Positions 24,462 to 33,726 of a stretch of DNA of 46,662 bases are shown here, one piece after another. The number at the start of each line of letters is the position of its first letter. Position 1 is the first letter of the stretch. Under the pieces are notes generated by a model, which was given only the letters and a program-made list of their open reading frames with translations, had not been told where the DNA came from and ran no database searches. Location: positions 1-46,662 of the forward strand of contig JACQJD010000085.1 of NCBI GenBank assembly GCA_016198185.1, given 5' to 3'. A program made the position numbers and the translations under genes. Source of the DNA: Deltaproteobacteria bacterium. GTDB taxonomy: Bacteria > Bdellovibrionota > JACOXK01 > 2-02-FULL-40-11.

Positions 24462-26056
24462 TCTGTTTTCATCACTCCATAGTGATAAGGTCCTTCTTTC
24501 ACTTCTGGTATTTTTTCAAAGTTGTAGACCTGAGGGGGCGAGCTTGTTTGCCACTCTAACGTCTTTGCTCCCCAGGGATTATCACCTGCTTTTTCTCCTC
24601 GAAATAAAGACCAAATCAAATATGCAAACATCCACAAAAAACCTGCGAAAATAAACCAAGACCCAATCGTTGAAACCATATTCCAAGTTGTAAACGAAGC
24701 ATCATAATCGGCGTAACGTCTGGGCATTCCCAATCTTCCTAAATAAAATTGCGGCAAAAATGTTACGTTAAATCCTAAAAAGATGAGAAAGCATGAAATT
24801 TTACCTGAAAGCTCGGGATACATGCGTCCAAACATCTTTGGCCACCAATAATGAATTCCCGCCAAAAGCCCCATGACCGTTCCGCCCATCATGACATAAT
24901 GAAAATGGGCAACCACAAAATAGGTATCGTGCAAGTGAACATCGACCGATAGTGTCGCCAAAAATAAACCCGTTAATCCCCCAATCGTAAATAAAAATAA
25001 AAAAGAAAGTGCATAAAGCATTGGGGTTTGAAGTTGGATAGACCCTTTATATAAGGTCGCCGTCCAATTAAAAATTTTGATTGCCGTTGGAATCGCAACC
25101 ATCATGGTAAGAACCGAAAACAACAAATTGGCCAGTGGAGACTGCCCACTCACAAACATATGATGCCCCCAAACCAAAAAACTAATGAAGGCAATCGCTA
25201 ACGAAGAATAAGCAATAGCAACATATCCAAAAATATGCTTACGAGAAAAAACGGTCACCACTTCACTGATAATGCCCATCCCTGGAAGAATCATAATGTA
25301 AACAGCCGGGTGAGAGTAAAACCAAAAAAAATGCTGAAATAAAACGGGATCTCCGCCAAGCTTGGGATCAAAAAAACCAATCTGAAGCACGCGCTCCATG
25401 ACAATGAGTAGCACCGTAATGCCAATCACAGGTGTTGCCAAAACTTGGATAATAGCAGTCGCGTAAATGGCCCATAAAAATAACGGCATGCGATGAAAGG
25501 TCATGCCTGGGGCTCGTAGTTTGTGAATCGTCACCATAAAATTTAAGCCCGTTAGAATCGAAGAAAATCCCATCACAAAAACACCGAGCGTAACCAGAAT
25601 AACGGCGGTTTGAGATCGAAGACTATACGGGGCATAAAAAGTCCACCCGGTGTCCACCCCCCCCGAAAATAAAGCAGCAACCGCCAGCATCGCACCCCCG
25701 ATAAACAGATAATAACTTGTTAAATTAAGCCGTGGAAAAGCCACATCCTTGGCACCGATCATGAGCGGCAAAAAGAAATTTCCAAGGGCCGCTGGAATAA
25801 TGGGGATAATAAACATAAAAATCATAATGGCCCCATGAAATGTAAACAACTGATTGTACAAATCTGGTGAAAACAAATTGCCAGGCCTAAATAATTCCAA
25901 GCGAATAAGCACAGCAAAGAGCCCCCCCACGATAAAAAAGGCAAGGGTGGTAAATAAGTACATGACCCCAATCCGTTTATGATCGAGTGTCGTAAACCAA
26001 CTCCAAAATCCACCTTCGGTTAAATAATTTCCATGGCCCTGTGTGGCTTGATGCAT
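24458..26056 (-). CDS. ctaD: Cytochrome c oxidase subunit I, A2-type (caa3)
   Basis: 532 residues, 12 helices, the haem a/a3-CuB subunit that reduces oxygen and pumps protons in the inner membrane. The CuB region reads [24 protein letters not shown]249 is a CuB ligand and Y253 the cross-linked tyrosine, while Y247-S248 occupy the place before HP and alanine replaces the glutamate of HPEVY. That YSHPAVY motif defines A2-type enzymes, which use Tyr-Ser instead of the D-channel glutamate. The other CuB histidines are in VWGHHMF and the haem ligands near [23 protein letters not shown] lies before the ATG, within the end of coxB. Confidence 0.97.
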   Translation of the reverse strand: MHQATQGHGNYLTEGGFWSWFTTLDHKRIGVMYLFTTLAFFIVGGLFAVLIRLELFRPGNLFSPDLYNQLFTFHGAIMIFMFIIPIIPAALGNFFLPLMIGAKDVAFPRLNLTSYYLFIGGAMLAVAALFSGGVDTGWTFYAPYSLRSQTAVILVTLGVFVMGFSSILTGLNFMVTIHKLRAPGMTFHRMPLFLWAIYATAIIQVLATPVIGITVLLIVMERVLQIGFFDPKLGGDPVLFQHFFWFYSHPAVYIMILPGMGIISEVVTVFSRKHIFGYVAIAYSSLAIAFISFLVWGHHMFVSGQSPLANLLFSVLTMMVAIPTAIKIFNWTATLYKGSIQLQTPMLYALSFLFLFTIGGLTGLFLATLSVDVHLHDTYFVVAHFHYVMMGGTVMGLLAGIHYWWPKMFGRMYPELSGKISCFLIFLGFNVTFLPQFYLGRLGMPRRYADYDASFTTWNMVSTIGSWFIFAGFLWMFAYLIWSLFRGEKAGDNPWGAKTLEWQTSSPPQVYNFEKIPEVKEGPYHYGVMKTE

Positions 26057-26059
26057 TCC

Positions 26060-27010
26060 CTACTCCTTTAAACTCTTGAGATACGCAATGACCGCATTAA
26101 CTTCAGAATCTGAAAGTGTCCCCTGAAACGTGGGCATCAGTGGTGCAAACCCTTTCACCATTTTTGCTCCCGGTGTCATGAGCGACTCTCGAATATAATT
26201 TTCATCTCGAAAATGTTTGCTGCCATCTTGTAATTCTACTTCTTTTCCAAAAATTCCATTTAACGGTGGCCCAATCAGTTTTTGACCTGTTACCGTATGG
26301 CAGGCCGTGCACCCTTTTTGCGTAAAGAGTCCTTTGCCTTGTTCTGCCATGGATGCCGCATCTTCTTGGGCTTCTTCTACCTTCTGCGTTTTAGCCTTCT
26401 CCCACTGCTTTTGCCACGTATCATAGTCTTCTTTTGAAACCACTTTGAGGGTAGCTAACATTTTGGAATGTGCAGAACCACAATATTCTGCACACAATAC
26501 CGGATGTTCCCCAAGAAGACTGGCTTGAAACCACAACGTCGTATAGAGACCTGGAACCACATCTTGTTTTAAACGAAAGTTGGGAATAAAAAAACTATGA
26601 ATCACATCTGCAGAACTAAAAAGAAGTTTAACCGGTTCGTCTTTTGGAACAACCATTTCATTGATGAGCTTTCTTCCATTCGAATATTCCATTTCCCACA
26701 ACCATTGTTTACCAATGACATTAATTTCCAGTGGGTCTTGAGGCGCATTTAAAATTTTTTTATAGTCTGCCCACCCCCAAATAAAAAAGATCATCACCAC
26801 GACAAATAACCCAACCGCGACGGATGTTTCCAAGACCGTATGGCCATGAATAAAGGGGGTTTTAAAAGGATCTCTGCGCGTACGATGAAATTTAATCACA
26901 AAAAATACAATCGCTGTAGAAACAGCTAAAAAACTGATCAACGAAAACCAAAAAATAACCCCAAACAGAATTTCAAATGAATGTGCTGAACTGGATGCCT
27001 GAGGAAGCAT
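26060..27010 (-). CDS. ctaC: Cytochrome c oxidase subunit II with C-terminal cytochrome c (caa3)
   Basis: 316 residues. Two N-terminal helices (residues 12-40 and 60-80) precede a periplasmic cupredoxin domain with a full CuA site: H138, C173, E175, C177, H181 and M184 in HPVLCAEYCGSAHSKM. A charged helical linker (190-222) leads to a fused class I cytochrome c domain with C234-T-A-C-H238 and ligand M292 in LMPTF. The fusion makes this a caa3 oxidase that accepts electrons from periplasmic c-type cytochromes such as those of the nearby cytochrome island. It follows sco by six bases. Confidence 0.97.
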   Translation of the reverse strand: MLPQASSSAHSFEILFGVIFWFSLISFLAVSTAIVFFVIKFHRTRRDPFKTPFIHGHTVLETSVAVGLFVVVMIFFIWGWADYKKILNAPQDPLEINVIGKQWLWEMEYSNGRKLINEMVVPKDEPVKLLFSSADVIHSFFIPNFRLKQDVVPGLYTTLWFQASLLGEHPVLCAEYCGSAHSKMLATLKVVSKEDYDTWQKQWEKAKTQKVEEAQEDAASMAEQGKGLFTQKGCTACHTVTGQKLIGPPLNGIFGKEVELQDGSKHFRDENYIRESLMTPGAKMVKGFAPLMPTFQGTLSDSEVNAVIAYLKSLKE

Positions 27011-27016
27011 GAGAAC

Positions 27017-27838
27017 TTATCTAAACCACATTTTCTTTTTAGAGAGAACAATCAACATGATGATTACCAAACAGACCGTGATTAAACCTGCAAAAGACAT
27101 TAAATTCCTCGCAAAAATCGAATACTTACGGCCTTTAGGATCGTAGTGGTAACAAAACAGCAAAAACTTGTCAACGACATTACCAATTTTGCCTTGTGCA
27201 GCTTCCAACAAGGCCAGTTTCAAATCCAGAGGGCGAAAAGAAATGCCATATAAATAGCGAGAAATTTTCCCTTCGGGCGTTAAAATAAAAATACCCGCTG
27301 CATGGGCATATTGTTTTTGGTCTGGATCATACCGATACTGAAAGCCGACCTCACGCGCCAACGCTTGAATAGCAGATTCTTCCCCAGTTAAAAAATGCCA
27401 ACCCTTCTCAGCCTGATTTCGGCCATACACTTCCAATCGATGCTTCTTTTTTTCTAAGGATAGAGCGGCCGTTTCGGTGGGATCAATGCTGATCGTTACA
27501 ATGTCAAATTCCGTTCCAGCCGTCCAAGATAATTTTTTTAAAACTTCCGTAAATCCATCCAATAAAAAATGACAGAGATTCGGACAACGATAATAGACCA
27601 ACGTTAATACGATGGGCCGTTTTTGATGAAAAAAGTCTTTCAAAAATACTTTTTTGTTTTCTTCGTTCAGAAAAGAACGATCTAAAGAAATCTGTGTTCC
27701 CAAATGCTCTTCAATACCGACATCTTTGAGCTCAATGGGAATGGGTTCTGCCGAAAAAATGAGAGGCGCCTGAATGAAGATATAGGCTACCAACAGCCCC
27801 CATTTAGACCTGAAGCGTATTTTGAATAAACTCAACAT
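27017..27838 (-). CDS. Sco/SenC copper chaperone for CuA assembly
   Basis: 273 residues with an N-terminal signal or anchor (LLVAYIFIQAPLIFSA), a thioredoxin-fold domain and a C-terminal membrane helix (FAGLITVCLVIIMLIVL). The copper site is visible: C-x3-C in YYRCPNLCHFLL and a histidine in QYAHAAGIFILTPEG. Sco proteins deliver copper or reduce the CuA cysteines of oxidase subunit II, which is the very next gene. Its start overlaps the end of the aldo/keto reductase gene by 35 bp in another frame. The upstream start is kept because it supplies the signal sequence. Confidence 0.93.
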   Translation of the reverse strand: MLSLFKIRFRSKWGLLVAYIFIQAPLIFSAEPIPIELKDVGIEEHLGTQISLDRSFLNEENKKVFLKDFFHQKRPIVLTLVYYRCPNLCHFLLDGFTEVLKKLSWTAGTEFDIVTISIDPTETAALSLEKKKHRLEVYGRNQAEKGWHFLTGEESAIQALAREVGFQYRYDPDQKQYAHAAGIFILTPEGKISRYLYGISFRPLDLKLALLEAAQGKIGNVVDKFLLFCYHYDPKGRKYSIFARNLMSFAGLITVCLVIIMLIVLSKKKMWFR

Positions 27839-28778
27839 CTTGAGCAGTCAGTGGTTTGTCTTCTGCAGCCAAATTACACTTGACCTGACGTTCATTGCGA
27901 AAGCCGGGAATAACACATGCCACCAGAGGGTTATACAATAGATATTGAAGCGCCATTCTGGATAACGCTTCGGGGGAACTTCCAAATCGTTCTTTTATTT
28001 TTTTCATTCGGGGCTCTAATTTTTCCAAATAGTCTTTTGAAAATCGCTTCGAATTCAAACGATTATCTCCAGATTCAAACTTAGGAGGGTTTGAGGGATG
28101 ATATTTATCCAGCAATAATCCTTGCGCTAAGGGGCTAAACGCCACGTACGATATTTTTCTCGCCGTCATCATGGTGTGAAGCGCTGACCCTTCTCGAATA
28201 TAGTGATCATCCAAAGCACTGCCCCAACACTGAATGACTTGGGGATCAATATGAGGGATCATTTTACAGAGCGCTTCTTCTGACCAATCTGAAAGTCCAA
28301 TGACACGCACCTTCCCCTCGTCTCGAAGACGATGCATCATTTCCAAAGCTTCAGGTAAATACTGATTTTGTACGCCGAACTGACAATTATGAAAATAATA
28401 AATATCAATATAATCTCTTTTTAAATTTTTAAGAGATTGTTCACACTGATGTCTTACATGAAGCCCTTCATAAGGATGCTCTGCGGTTCCTTTATAATAT
28501 CCAATCTTCGTTGCAATGATCACATCGTTTCGCTTCGATCCTAAGCCTTTCGCTAAAAGACGCTCTGCATGCCCATCTCCATAGACATCCGCGGTATCAA
28601 AATGGTTGACGCCTTTTTCAATGGCCCATCGAATCGCTTGAATGGCTTCCTTTTCCTCAACGGCAGGCCAGCCACATGAAATTCCTCTGAAATTCCAATT
28701 GGGCCCCCCTAAGGTCCAGCATCCCAAACTGATCTCTGAAACTTTTAAATCGGTACCTTGGATGTTTCTATATTGCAT
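27804..28778 (-). CDS. Aldo/keto reductase
   Basis: 324 residues, a (beta/alpha)8 NADPH-dependent reductase. The catalytic tetrad is present: Asp and Tyr in HFDTADVYGDGHAERLL, Lys in VIIATKIGYY and His in DIYYFHNCQ. The NADPH-binding end reads YVAFSPLAQGLL and later VACVIPGFRNERQVKCNL. Substrates of this family (aldehydes, ketones, sugars) cannot be told from sequence. It heads the long minus-strand run with the oxidase genes, overlapping sco by 35 bp, yet has no known role in oxidase assembly. It may simply contribute the promoter, which must lie in the 52-bp gap to the divergent carrier gene. Confidence 0.93.
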   Translation of the reverse strand: MQYRNIQGTDLKVSEISLGCWTLGGPNWNFRGISCGWPAVEEKEAIQAIRWAIEKGVNHFDTADVYGDGHAERLLAKGLGSKRNDVIIATKIGYYKGTAEHPYEGLHVRHQCEQSLKNLKRDYIDIYYFHNCQFGVQNQYLPEALEMMHRLRDEGKVRVIGLSDWSEEALCKMIPHIDPQVIQCWGSALDDHYIREGSALHTMMTARKISYVAFSPLAQGLLLDKYHPSNPPKFESGDNRLNSKRFSKDYLEKLEPRMKKIKERFGSSPEALSRMALQYLLYNPLVACVIPGFRNERQVKCNLAAEDKPLTAQDVEFIQNTLQV

Positions 28779-28830
28779 TGTTTTCTCGGCTGTTGTTATA
28801 GTCCCCCTTTATTGAAATGACACTAAAAAA

Positions 28831-30036
28831 ATGACAAGAATTTATGTTGGCGCTTTGTGCATTGCGCTCTCCGCGGCCTTTTCCTTAATCAGCTATGAAT
28901 TCTTAAGAAGCGCTTCCACAGCTTTATTTACAGCACATTTTGGAACCAACAATTTGCCTTGGGTGATGGCCATAATCCCCGTGGGTGTCATGATCTTAAT
29001 TTATATGTATGGATGGGTTCTTTCTCACATTGGCCCCCGGAAAACATTGTTGGTCTCAAGCTTATTTTCTGCCGTTTCTGTTTTGATTGCCTACGTGGGG
29101 CTTGAAAAGCAGTTCTATTATGGAAGCGCTTTTTTGTATGTCTTTCGTCAGGCTTATATTGTGATTCTGATTGAGCAATATTGGTCTTTTTTGAACAGCA
29201 CCCTCACCCAGCCGCAAGCTAAAAAAATGAATGGCCCCATTGCCGGCTTGAGTGGGATTGGAGCCATTTTGGGTGGTCTGGGCGTGGGGCATTTTGCAGA
29301 GCTCGTGGGCACCACCCATCTTGTTGCCATCAGTGGGTGCTTGCTCTTTCCAGCATTAATTTTTTCAGATATCGCCTATCACCTGTGTGGAGAACCGAAA
29401 CCTCAACCTTCCGAAAAAGGCGGGCATCAAGGGCATTTACATTTAAGTCTTTTTAAACAATTTCCTCTCTTAACATTTTTATTATTCGTTGTGGTCCTCA
29501 CCCAAATTCTATCCACATTTTTAGAGTTAACCTTTCAAAACACGTTAGCACAAAGCATTCACAGTGTGGATCAACAAGCAGCTTACATGGGAAATTTTTA
29601 TGCCAAAGTCAATTCGGTTGCCGCTTTTTTTCAATTTGTAGGGGCTCCCTTGATCTTAAACTTGTTCCCTTTAACATGGATTCACATCGGAATTCCTTGT
29701 GTTCACGTCGTTAGTACGCTTTACTTAATTCAATCTTCTACGCTCGAGATGGCCTCCCTTTCGTTCTTACTTTTTAAATCGATTGATTATTCTATTTTTA
29801 GATCGGCCAAAGAAATTTTGTACATCCCTTTTTCGTTCGATGTTCGTTATCGTGCCAAAGAAGTCATCGATGTTGTCGGTTACAGGGCTGGAAAAGGCTT
29901 CATCTCTCTGGTAATTGCAGGAATTCAAACGACTGGATTTTTGCTCACACCCTTCTTCTCCTGGGGATCATGGATAACCGCTTCCTTATGGTTAGCTTGT
30001 ATGGTCCCCATTATTAAAAAATGGAAATCTCGATAG
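28831..30036 (+). CDS. ATP/ADP-translocase-family (NTT/Npt-like) membrane carrier
   Basis: 401 residues with about 11 hydrophobic helices. The C-terminal signature is strong: KSIDYSIFRSAKEILYIPFS followed by FDVRYRAKEVIDVVGYRAGKG matches the conserved KEILYIPxxxDvkYKAKexID block of the TLC/NTT family. Members include the energy-parasite ATP/ADP exchangers of chlamydiae and rickettsiae, but many free-living bacteria encode relatives of unknown substrate. The N-terminal FRSASTALFTAHFGTNNLPWVM stretch also fits. No SD sequence is apparent. It is a single gene, divergent from the aldo/keto reductase, and is followed one base after its stop by a perfect 21-bp-arm hairpin. Nucleotide exchange is possible but unproven. 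Confidence 0.82.
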   Translation: MTRIYVGALCIALSAAFSLISYEFLRSASTALFTAHFGTNNLPWVMAIIPVGVMILIYMYGWVLSHIGPRKTLLVSSLFSAVSVLIAYVGLEKQFYYGSAFLYVFRQAYIVILIEQYWSFLNSTLTQPQAKKMNGPIAGLSGIGAILGGLGVGHFAELVGTTHLVAISGCLLFPALIFSDIAYHLCGEPKPQPSEKGGHQGHLHLSLFKQFPLLTFLLFVVVLTQILSTFLELTFQNTLAQSIHSVDQQAAYMGNFYAKVNSVAAFFQFVGAPLILNLFPLTWIHIGIPCVHVVSTLYLIQSSTLEMASLSFLLFKSIDYSIFRSAKEILYIPFSFDVRYRAKEVIDVVGYRAGKGFISLVIAGIQTTGFLLTPFFSWGSWITASLWLACMVPIIKKWKSR

Positions 30037-30037
30037 G

Positions 30038-30099
30038 CCCCCTGCCCATACCACTGCAGGCGGCATTGATTTCGAGCATGCAGTGGTATGGGCAGGGGG
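30038..30099. repeat. Conserved-loop hairpin after the carrier gene
   Basis: Perfect 21-bp arms (from CCCCCTGCCCATACC) enclose the loop GGCGGCATTGATTTCGAGCA. The loop is shared with hairpins near 220-240, 36055-36076 and 40885-40902, while the arms here are unique. It begins one base after the stop codon and could act as a 3' end or stability element. There is no T-run for a classical terminator. Confidence 0.8.
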
Positions 30100-30153
30100 A
30101 GCTATTGTGATTTTTATTGAGAAAGTTCATTTTACCTTATATAAGAAGTCCCA

Positions 30154-31551
30154 ATGAAGGGTTTGAAACGGGCTTTAATTTTACTCCCCCTTCTCTTACT
30201 TCTTGCCGCCTTCGGCACAGCGCACCCAAGCGACATTTCCATTACCGCTCTTGAAAGCATTCAGCAGCACCCTTCTTACCCCTGTTTTTTAGAATTATTG
30301 ACAGAGGCCTTAAACCATCCCAATTTAAAAGATCGTCACATTCAAACGATAGAGATCACACTTCCAGAAACACCGGTACCTTCTTCTTTGGAATCAGGTC
30401 TCGTCACGATACCATTCGATCCCAATACTTCCTATGAAGATCTCGTTGATTTTTTCATTGAACATTCCGTTGCCCACCCTACCCATGCATTTCTTCTTCC
30501 CGTTGTCCGGCTGGAAGGAGATCATGGCACAAAAGCCACAGGATTTTTCTTAGACGAAGAAGGGTATATCGTTACCAACTCCCATATGGTTCAAGAGAAC
30601 ACTTTCTTTAAAGTGGAACTCCTCAGCAAAGATCTAAAAATGGAAAAAAATTTCTTTTCTGCAGTGGCCATTGCCAAAGATGATTTCACGGACGTAGGGC
30701 TGATCAAACTGGTAGATCCAGAAATAAATAGATTTCATTCTTTATATCAAACCATTCCTCACATCTATGTCGATCATCGAACCTGGGCGCTTCAAAAAAT
30801 AAGAGCCGGAGAGGCTTTTACCGTCACAGGTTTTCCAAGATATGCACGGGCACTTCCAACTCAGCGAGAGGGCATTGTTTTAGAGGCCTTTATAAGCCAA
30901 TGGGGCGTTGGACGCCATCTCACTACTTTTGAATCTGGTCCAGGCTTTAGCGGTGCCCCCCTATTTTCATCTGAAGGCTATGTCCTTGGCATTTGCCATC
31001 AAGTGGTCCGGTTACAAAATGACCGATCTGATCAAGCCATTATGATTGATTTTGAGTCTGCTCTCTACACACTTGCCCAATTGAAAGAAAATCAAAAAAT
31101 TGAAAAAGATTTATTTATTTTTAAAAAAGGAAACACCTTCGAAAAGATGGAGCTGCCCAGGCCATTTGAATATACAACCCTTTGGACCACAGATCCCATC
31201 AAAGAATATTTAACCATCGAACATTTGGTCTTTACCAATGCTTGGTATCGTGCCCCCGACCAAAAACCCACCAACTGCGGCGTTTTGGTTTGGCAAAATC
31301 ATTTTTATAGACCCTCTTTCTCTGCAACCCCAGCTTTACAAAAAGCTCCCCTCTTGATTCATGCTGCCCCCACATTATTCTCAGACTATGCAGCGACTTG
31401 GATTCCCAGCAAAACCGTCCTCATCAACATGGAGGGCATCCCCCTTTCCCAGGAAACCATCTATGAATCCAGTCTTTTAAAATTTTCATGGTTGTTGCGA
31501 ACACTTCAAAACGCCCATCCCAATATCATTTCCATGAGAGGAGCTCCATGA
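30154..31551 (+). CDS. Secreted trypsin-like serine protease
   Basis: 465 residues with a signal peptide (ALILLPLLLLLAAFGTAHPSD). Residues about 120-310 are an S1C/trypsin-like domain with all three catalytic residues: His in EEGYIVTNSHMVQ, Asp in DDFTDVGLIKL and Ser in ESGPGFSGAPLFSSEGYVLGICHQV. The GFSGAP form is a usual variant of GNSGGP. There is no PDZ domain, so it is not a DegP. The 150-residue C-terminal region is unassigned. It overlaps the next gene as ATGA, so protease and Ig-like protein are made together and may act on or with each other outside the cytoplasm. Confidence 0.85.
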   Translation: MKGLKRALILLPLLLLLAAFGTAHPSDISITALESIQQHPSYPCFLELLTEALNHPNLKDRHIQTIEITLPETPVPSSLESGLVTIPFDPNTSYEDLVDFFIEHSVAHPTHAFLLPVVRLEGDHGTKATGFFLDEEGYIVTNSHMVQENTFFKVELLSKDLKMEKNFFSAVAIAKDDFTDVGLIKLVDPEINRFHSLYQTIPHIYVDHRTWALQKIRAGEAFTVTGFPRYARALPTQREGIVLEAFISQWGVGRHLTTFESGPGFSGAPLFSSEGYVLGICHQVVRLQNDRSDQAIMIDFESALYTLAQLKENQKIEKDLFIFKKGNTFEKMELPRPFEYTTLWTTDPIKEYLTIEHLVFTNAWYRAPDQKPTNCGVLVWQNHFYRPSFSATPALQKAPLLIHAAPTLFSDYAATWIPSKTVLINMEGIPLSQETIYESSLLKFSWLLRTLQNAHPNIISMRGAP

Positions 31552-33725
31552 GAATTCAAAAAGGACTTTTATTTCTCTTCTGGTGGATCGTCGTCGTTCA
31601 TTCTTCTATAGGACGGGCAGATGATTTTTTTAAAACACGGGGATTTTATCTTCTCGATTTTGCTGTTGGGGAAACCCATCTTAAAATTTGGGATCCCAAT
31701 GATCGTGCCTATTTAAGAAAACTCATAGAAGATCTTGAATCTCACGGCCTTACTTGCGAAACACCTTATCAAAAATATTTATTTATTTCCGAAGGAGAAA
31801 AATTTAAAGACCCTATTCAACGGGTATCCCAAAATGAGAGCGTTCACATGTATCGGCTCTCCGATGAACTTCCTTCTCCCGGACCCTCTTTAAATTTTTC
31901 AAACCATTTTTTAAAGGCTTTTATCAACACCTTTTGCATCCAAGAAAATTCTTTTAAAAATTATTTAAAAATGCGATTTGGGTATGATTTTCTAGAACCT
32001 TCGGCAGAATTTCAACCTTTTACGCTTACAGAATTACAGCGTATTCATCATGTGCTCGTTGACCTGCCCGAACTATTTTATTTTTTACCCCAGGTGGTTG
32101 GATTTGTTCGAAGATCTACCGGCACCGTGAATTTAGATCAACCTGAAGAAACCACCTCTGTCCACGAAGAAAAAGGATGGATTGAAATCACAGATGCAAC
32201 CTTTGAACGCCCCCTCTACAGCATCGAGGGTGAGATTTTACGTTCGATCGGTTCTTTTTACTTTCGGTATGTTTTATCTCCACCCCTGATGGCCAAGTGG
32301 TTCGGATTAAGCCAATGGCGATTGGATGGCGCACGCAAAGTTTGGTCTCATATGCCTGGCTTATTTTCTACTTCTTATGATTTCATTCCAGAAGAAGAGG
32401 CGAACTGCCAAAATGGCCTCTGTAAAGACCTTTCTATTGCGACCCCTGAAGATGACTTTTCCTATGCTTTTTCTTTTTATGTCACCAATCCTACGTACTT
32501 GCAAAAAGACAGTCCTTCTAAACATGAATTTCTAAAAAATATTTTTGAAGGCATCGAATATGAAATAACAACAGCAGATCAATTTAAATTTAAAATTCAT
32601 TCCCCCACACCAGATGTCACTCCCCCAACCGTTGACCTATCGGCCCTTGCGATTACCCCCATCGGAACACCCACCTTAACGTCTCATCTCAATATTGAGA
32701 TTCCTATTTTAGATACTCAAAGCAATCTCGCATCTGCCTTCATTAAAATTAAAAATCTAAAGTATCCTGTTTCCCATCTCTTGCATTTACCGTATCAGGG
32801 AAAACAATTCACGCAAGGACAAGTTACCTTTGGCGCTGGGTTCCCGGGAGGTCTATGGACAACCGAAAATCTTCAAGCACGAGATAAGGCTGGCAATTTT
32901 GTAAATGTTTCTCCCAGAATTACATTTGAAACTTTTAATGAAAACCAAGATTTTAATTTCGAATCTCCTCAAATTAAGATTGAAAATATTGAAATCAAGG
33001 TTCTTCCTAAAAATGAACAGGGAGATATCTGTGTGGAGATGAGAATTCCCCAACCCTCCAATCATAAAAAACTCTCTCAAGTATTGGGCGCTGCATGCAC
33101 AACCGACACTAAAAAATATCGCCAATTTAGTGGAATACAATTTCAAGGCCAAGGGTTAACAGATGTATTTATCATTTCATTTTCGTTTTCCATTTTTGAT
33201 GTCCCGGGACCTTGGTTTTTTTCTTCCTTTTCGGTAAGCGACACTACTGGCGCCAGAGCTTACTTTAATTTGGAACACACCGCGACCACAACTTTCACCA
33301 TTCCTTCTGAACAGGTGGATTCTACCCCCATCCACATTGACATGGACAAGATGACATCCAACAACATCGAAGTCATTGATCCTCATCAGAATGGCACACA
33401 AATTCAAATTAAAATTCGCTTTGAATCCGACAAAGATGAAAGTGGCCTTTGTAAAACCTACGAGCGACAAGTGTACATCCGATCGCCATCTGGAAAAAGA
33501 TATCAAGGCTCAATTCAAGTTGAGCCAGAAGAAGGCACCCTGAAAGCTGAAGAAAAAAACAACTCCGTCGCCAAAACACGTTATGTGGGAACCATTACCC
33601 TTCCGGATCATCCCGAAGGAGGGCAATACATGCTGGAAGAAATTTACTTACAAGATCGGGCTGGCAATGAAACCCGTGAAAATGTACTCAAAAGAAATAT
33701 TAAACTCAACTTTCCAGAGCCCTAA
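31548..33725 (+). CDS. Large secreted protein with Ig-like modules
   Basis: About 725 residues from the ATG at 31548, which has GAGGAGCTCC upstream and overlaps the protease stop. The frame is open 60 bp further up, but only inside the protease gene. A signal peptide (GLLFLFWWIVVVHSSIGRA) leads to a 350-residue N-terminal domain with no recognised family. It contains a HVLVDLPELFYFLPQVVGF region and an EEKGWIEITDATFERPLYSIEGEILRS segment that could be metallopeptidase-like, but no HExxH is seen. Three beta-sandwich modules follow, each ending in a DKAGNF, SDTTGARAYF or QDRAGNETREN turn, as in bacterial Ig-like repeats. A surface or periplasmic role is likely. The function is unknown. Confidence 0.78.
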   Translation: MRIQKGLLFLFWWIVVVHSSIGRADDFFKTRGFYLLDFAVGETHLKIWDPNDRAYLRKLIEDLESHGLTCETPYQKYLFISEGEKFKDPIQRVSQNESVHMYRLSDELPSPGPSLNFSNHFLKAFINTFCIQENSFKNYLKMRFGYDFLEPSAEFQPFTLTELQRIHHVLVDLPELFYFLPQVVGFVRRSTGTVNLDQPEETTSVHEEKGWIEITDATFERPLYSIEGEILRSIGSFYFRYVLSPPLMAKWFGLSQWRLDGARKVWSHMPGLFSTSYDFIPEEEANCQNGLCKDLSIATPEDDFSYAFSFYVTNPTYLQKDSPSKHEFLKNIFEGIEYEITTADQFKFKIHSPTPDVTPPTVDLSALAITPIGTPTLTSHLNIEIPILDTQSNLASAFIKIKNLKYPVSHLLHLPYQGKQFTQGQVTFGAGFPGGLWTTENLQARDKAGNFVNVSPRITFETFNENQDFNFESPQIKIENIEIKVLPKNEQGDICVEMRIPQPSNHKKLSQVLGAACTTDTKKYRQFSGIQFQGQGLTDVFIISFSFSIFDVPGPWFFSSFSVSDTTGARAYFNLEHTATTTFTIPSEQVDSTPIHIDMDKMTSNNIEVIDPHQNGTQIQIKIRFESDKDESGLCKTYERQVYIRSPSGKRYQGSIQVEPEEGTLKAEEKNNSVAKTRYVGTITLPDHPEGGQYMLEEIYLQDRAGNETRENVLKRNIKLNFPEP

Positions 33726-33726
33726 T

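Noticed and set aside
27804-27838. 35-bp overlap of sco with the aldo/keto reductase as a sign of a wrong start
   Set aside because: The upstream sco start is needed for its signal sequence, and no later in-frame start keeps it.
31488-31547. Longer N-terminus for the Ig-like protein
   Set aside because: Those codons lie wholly inside the protease gene. The ATG at 31548 has a ribosome site and a signal peptide directly after it.
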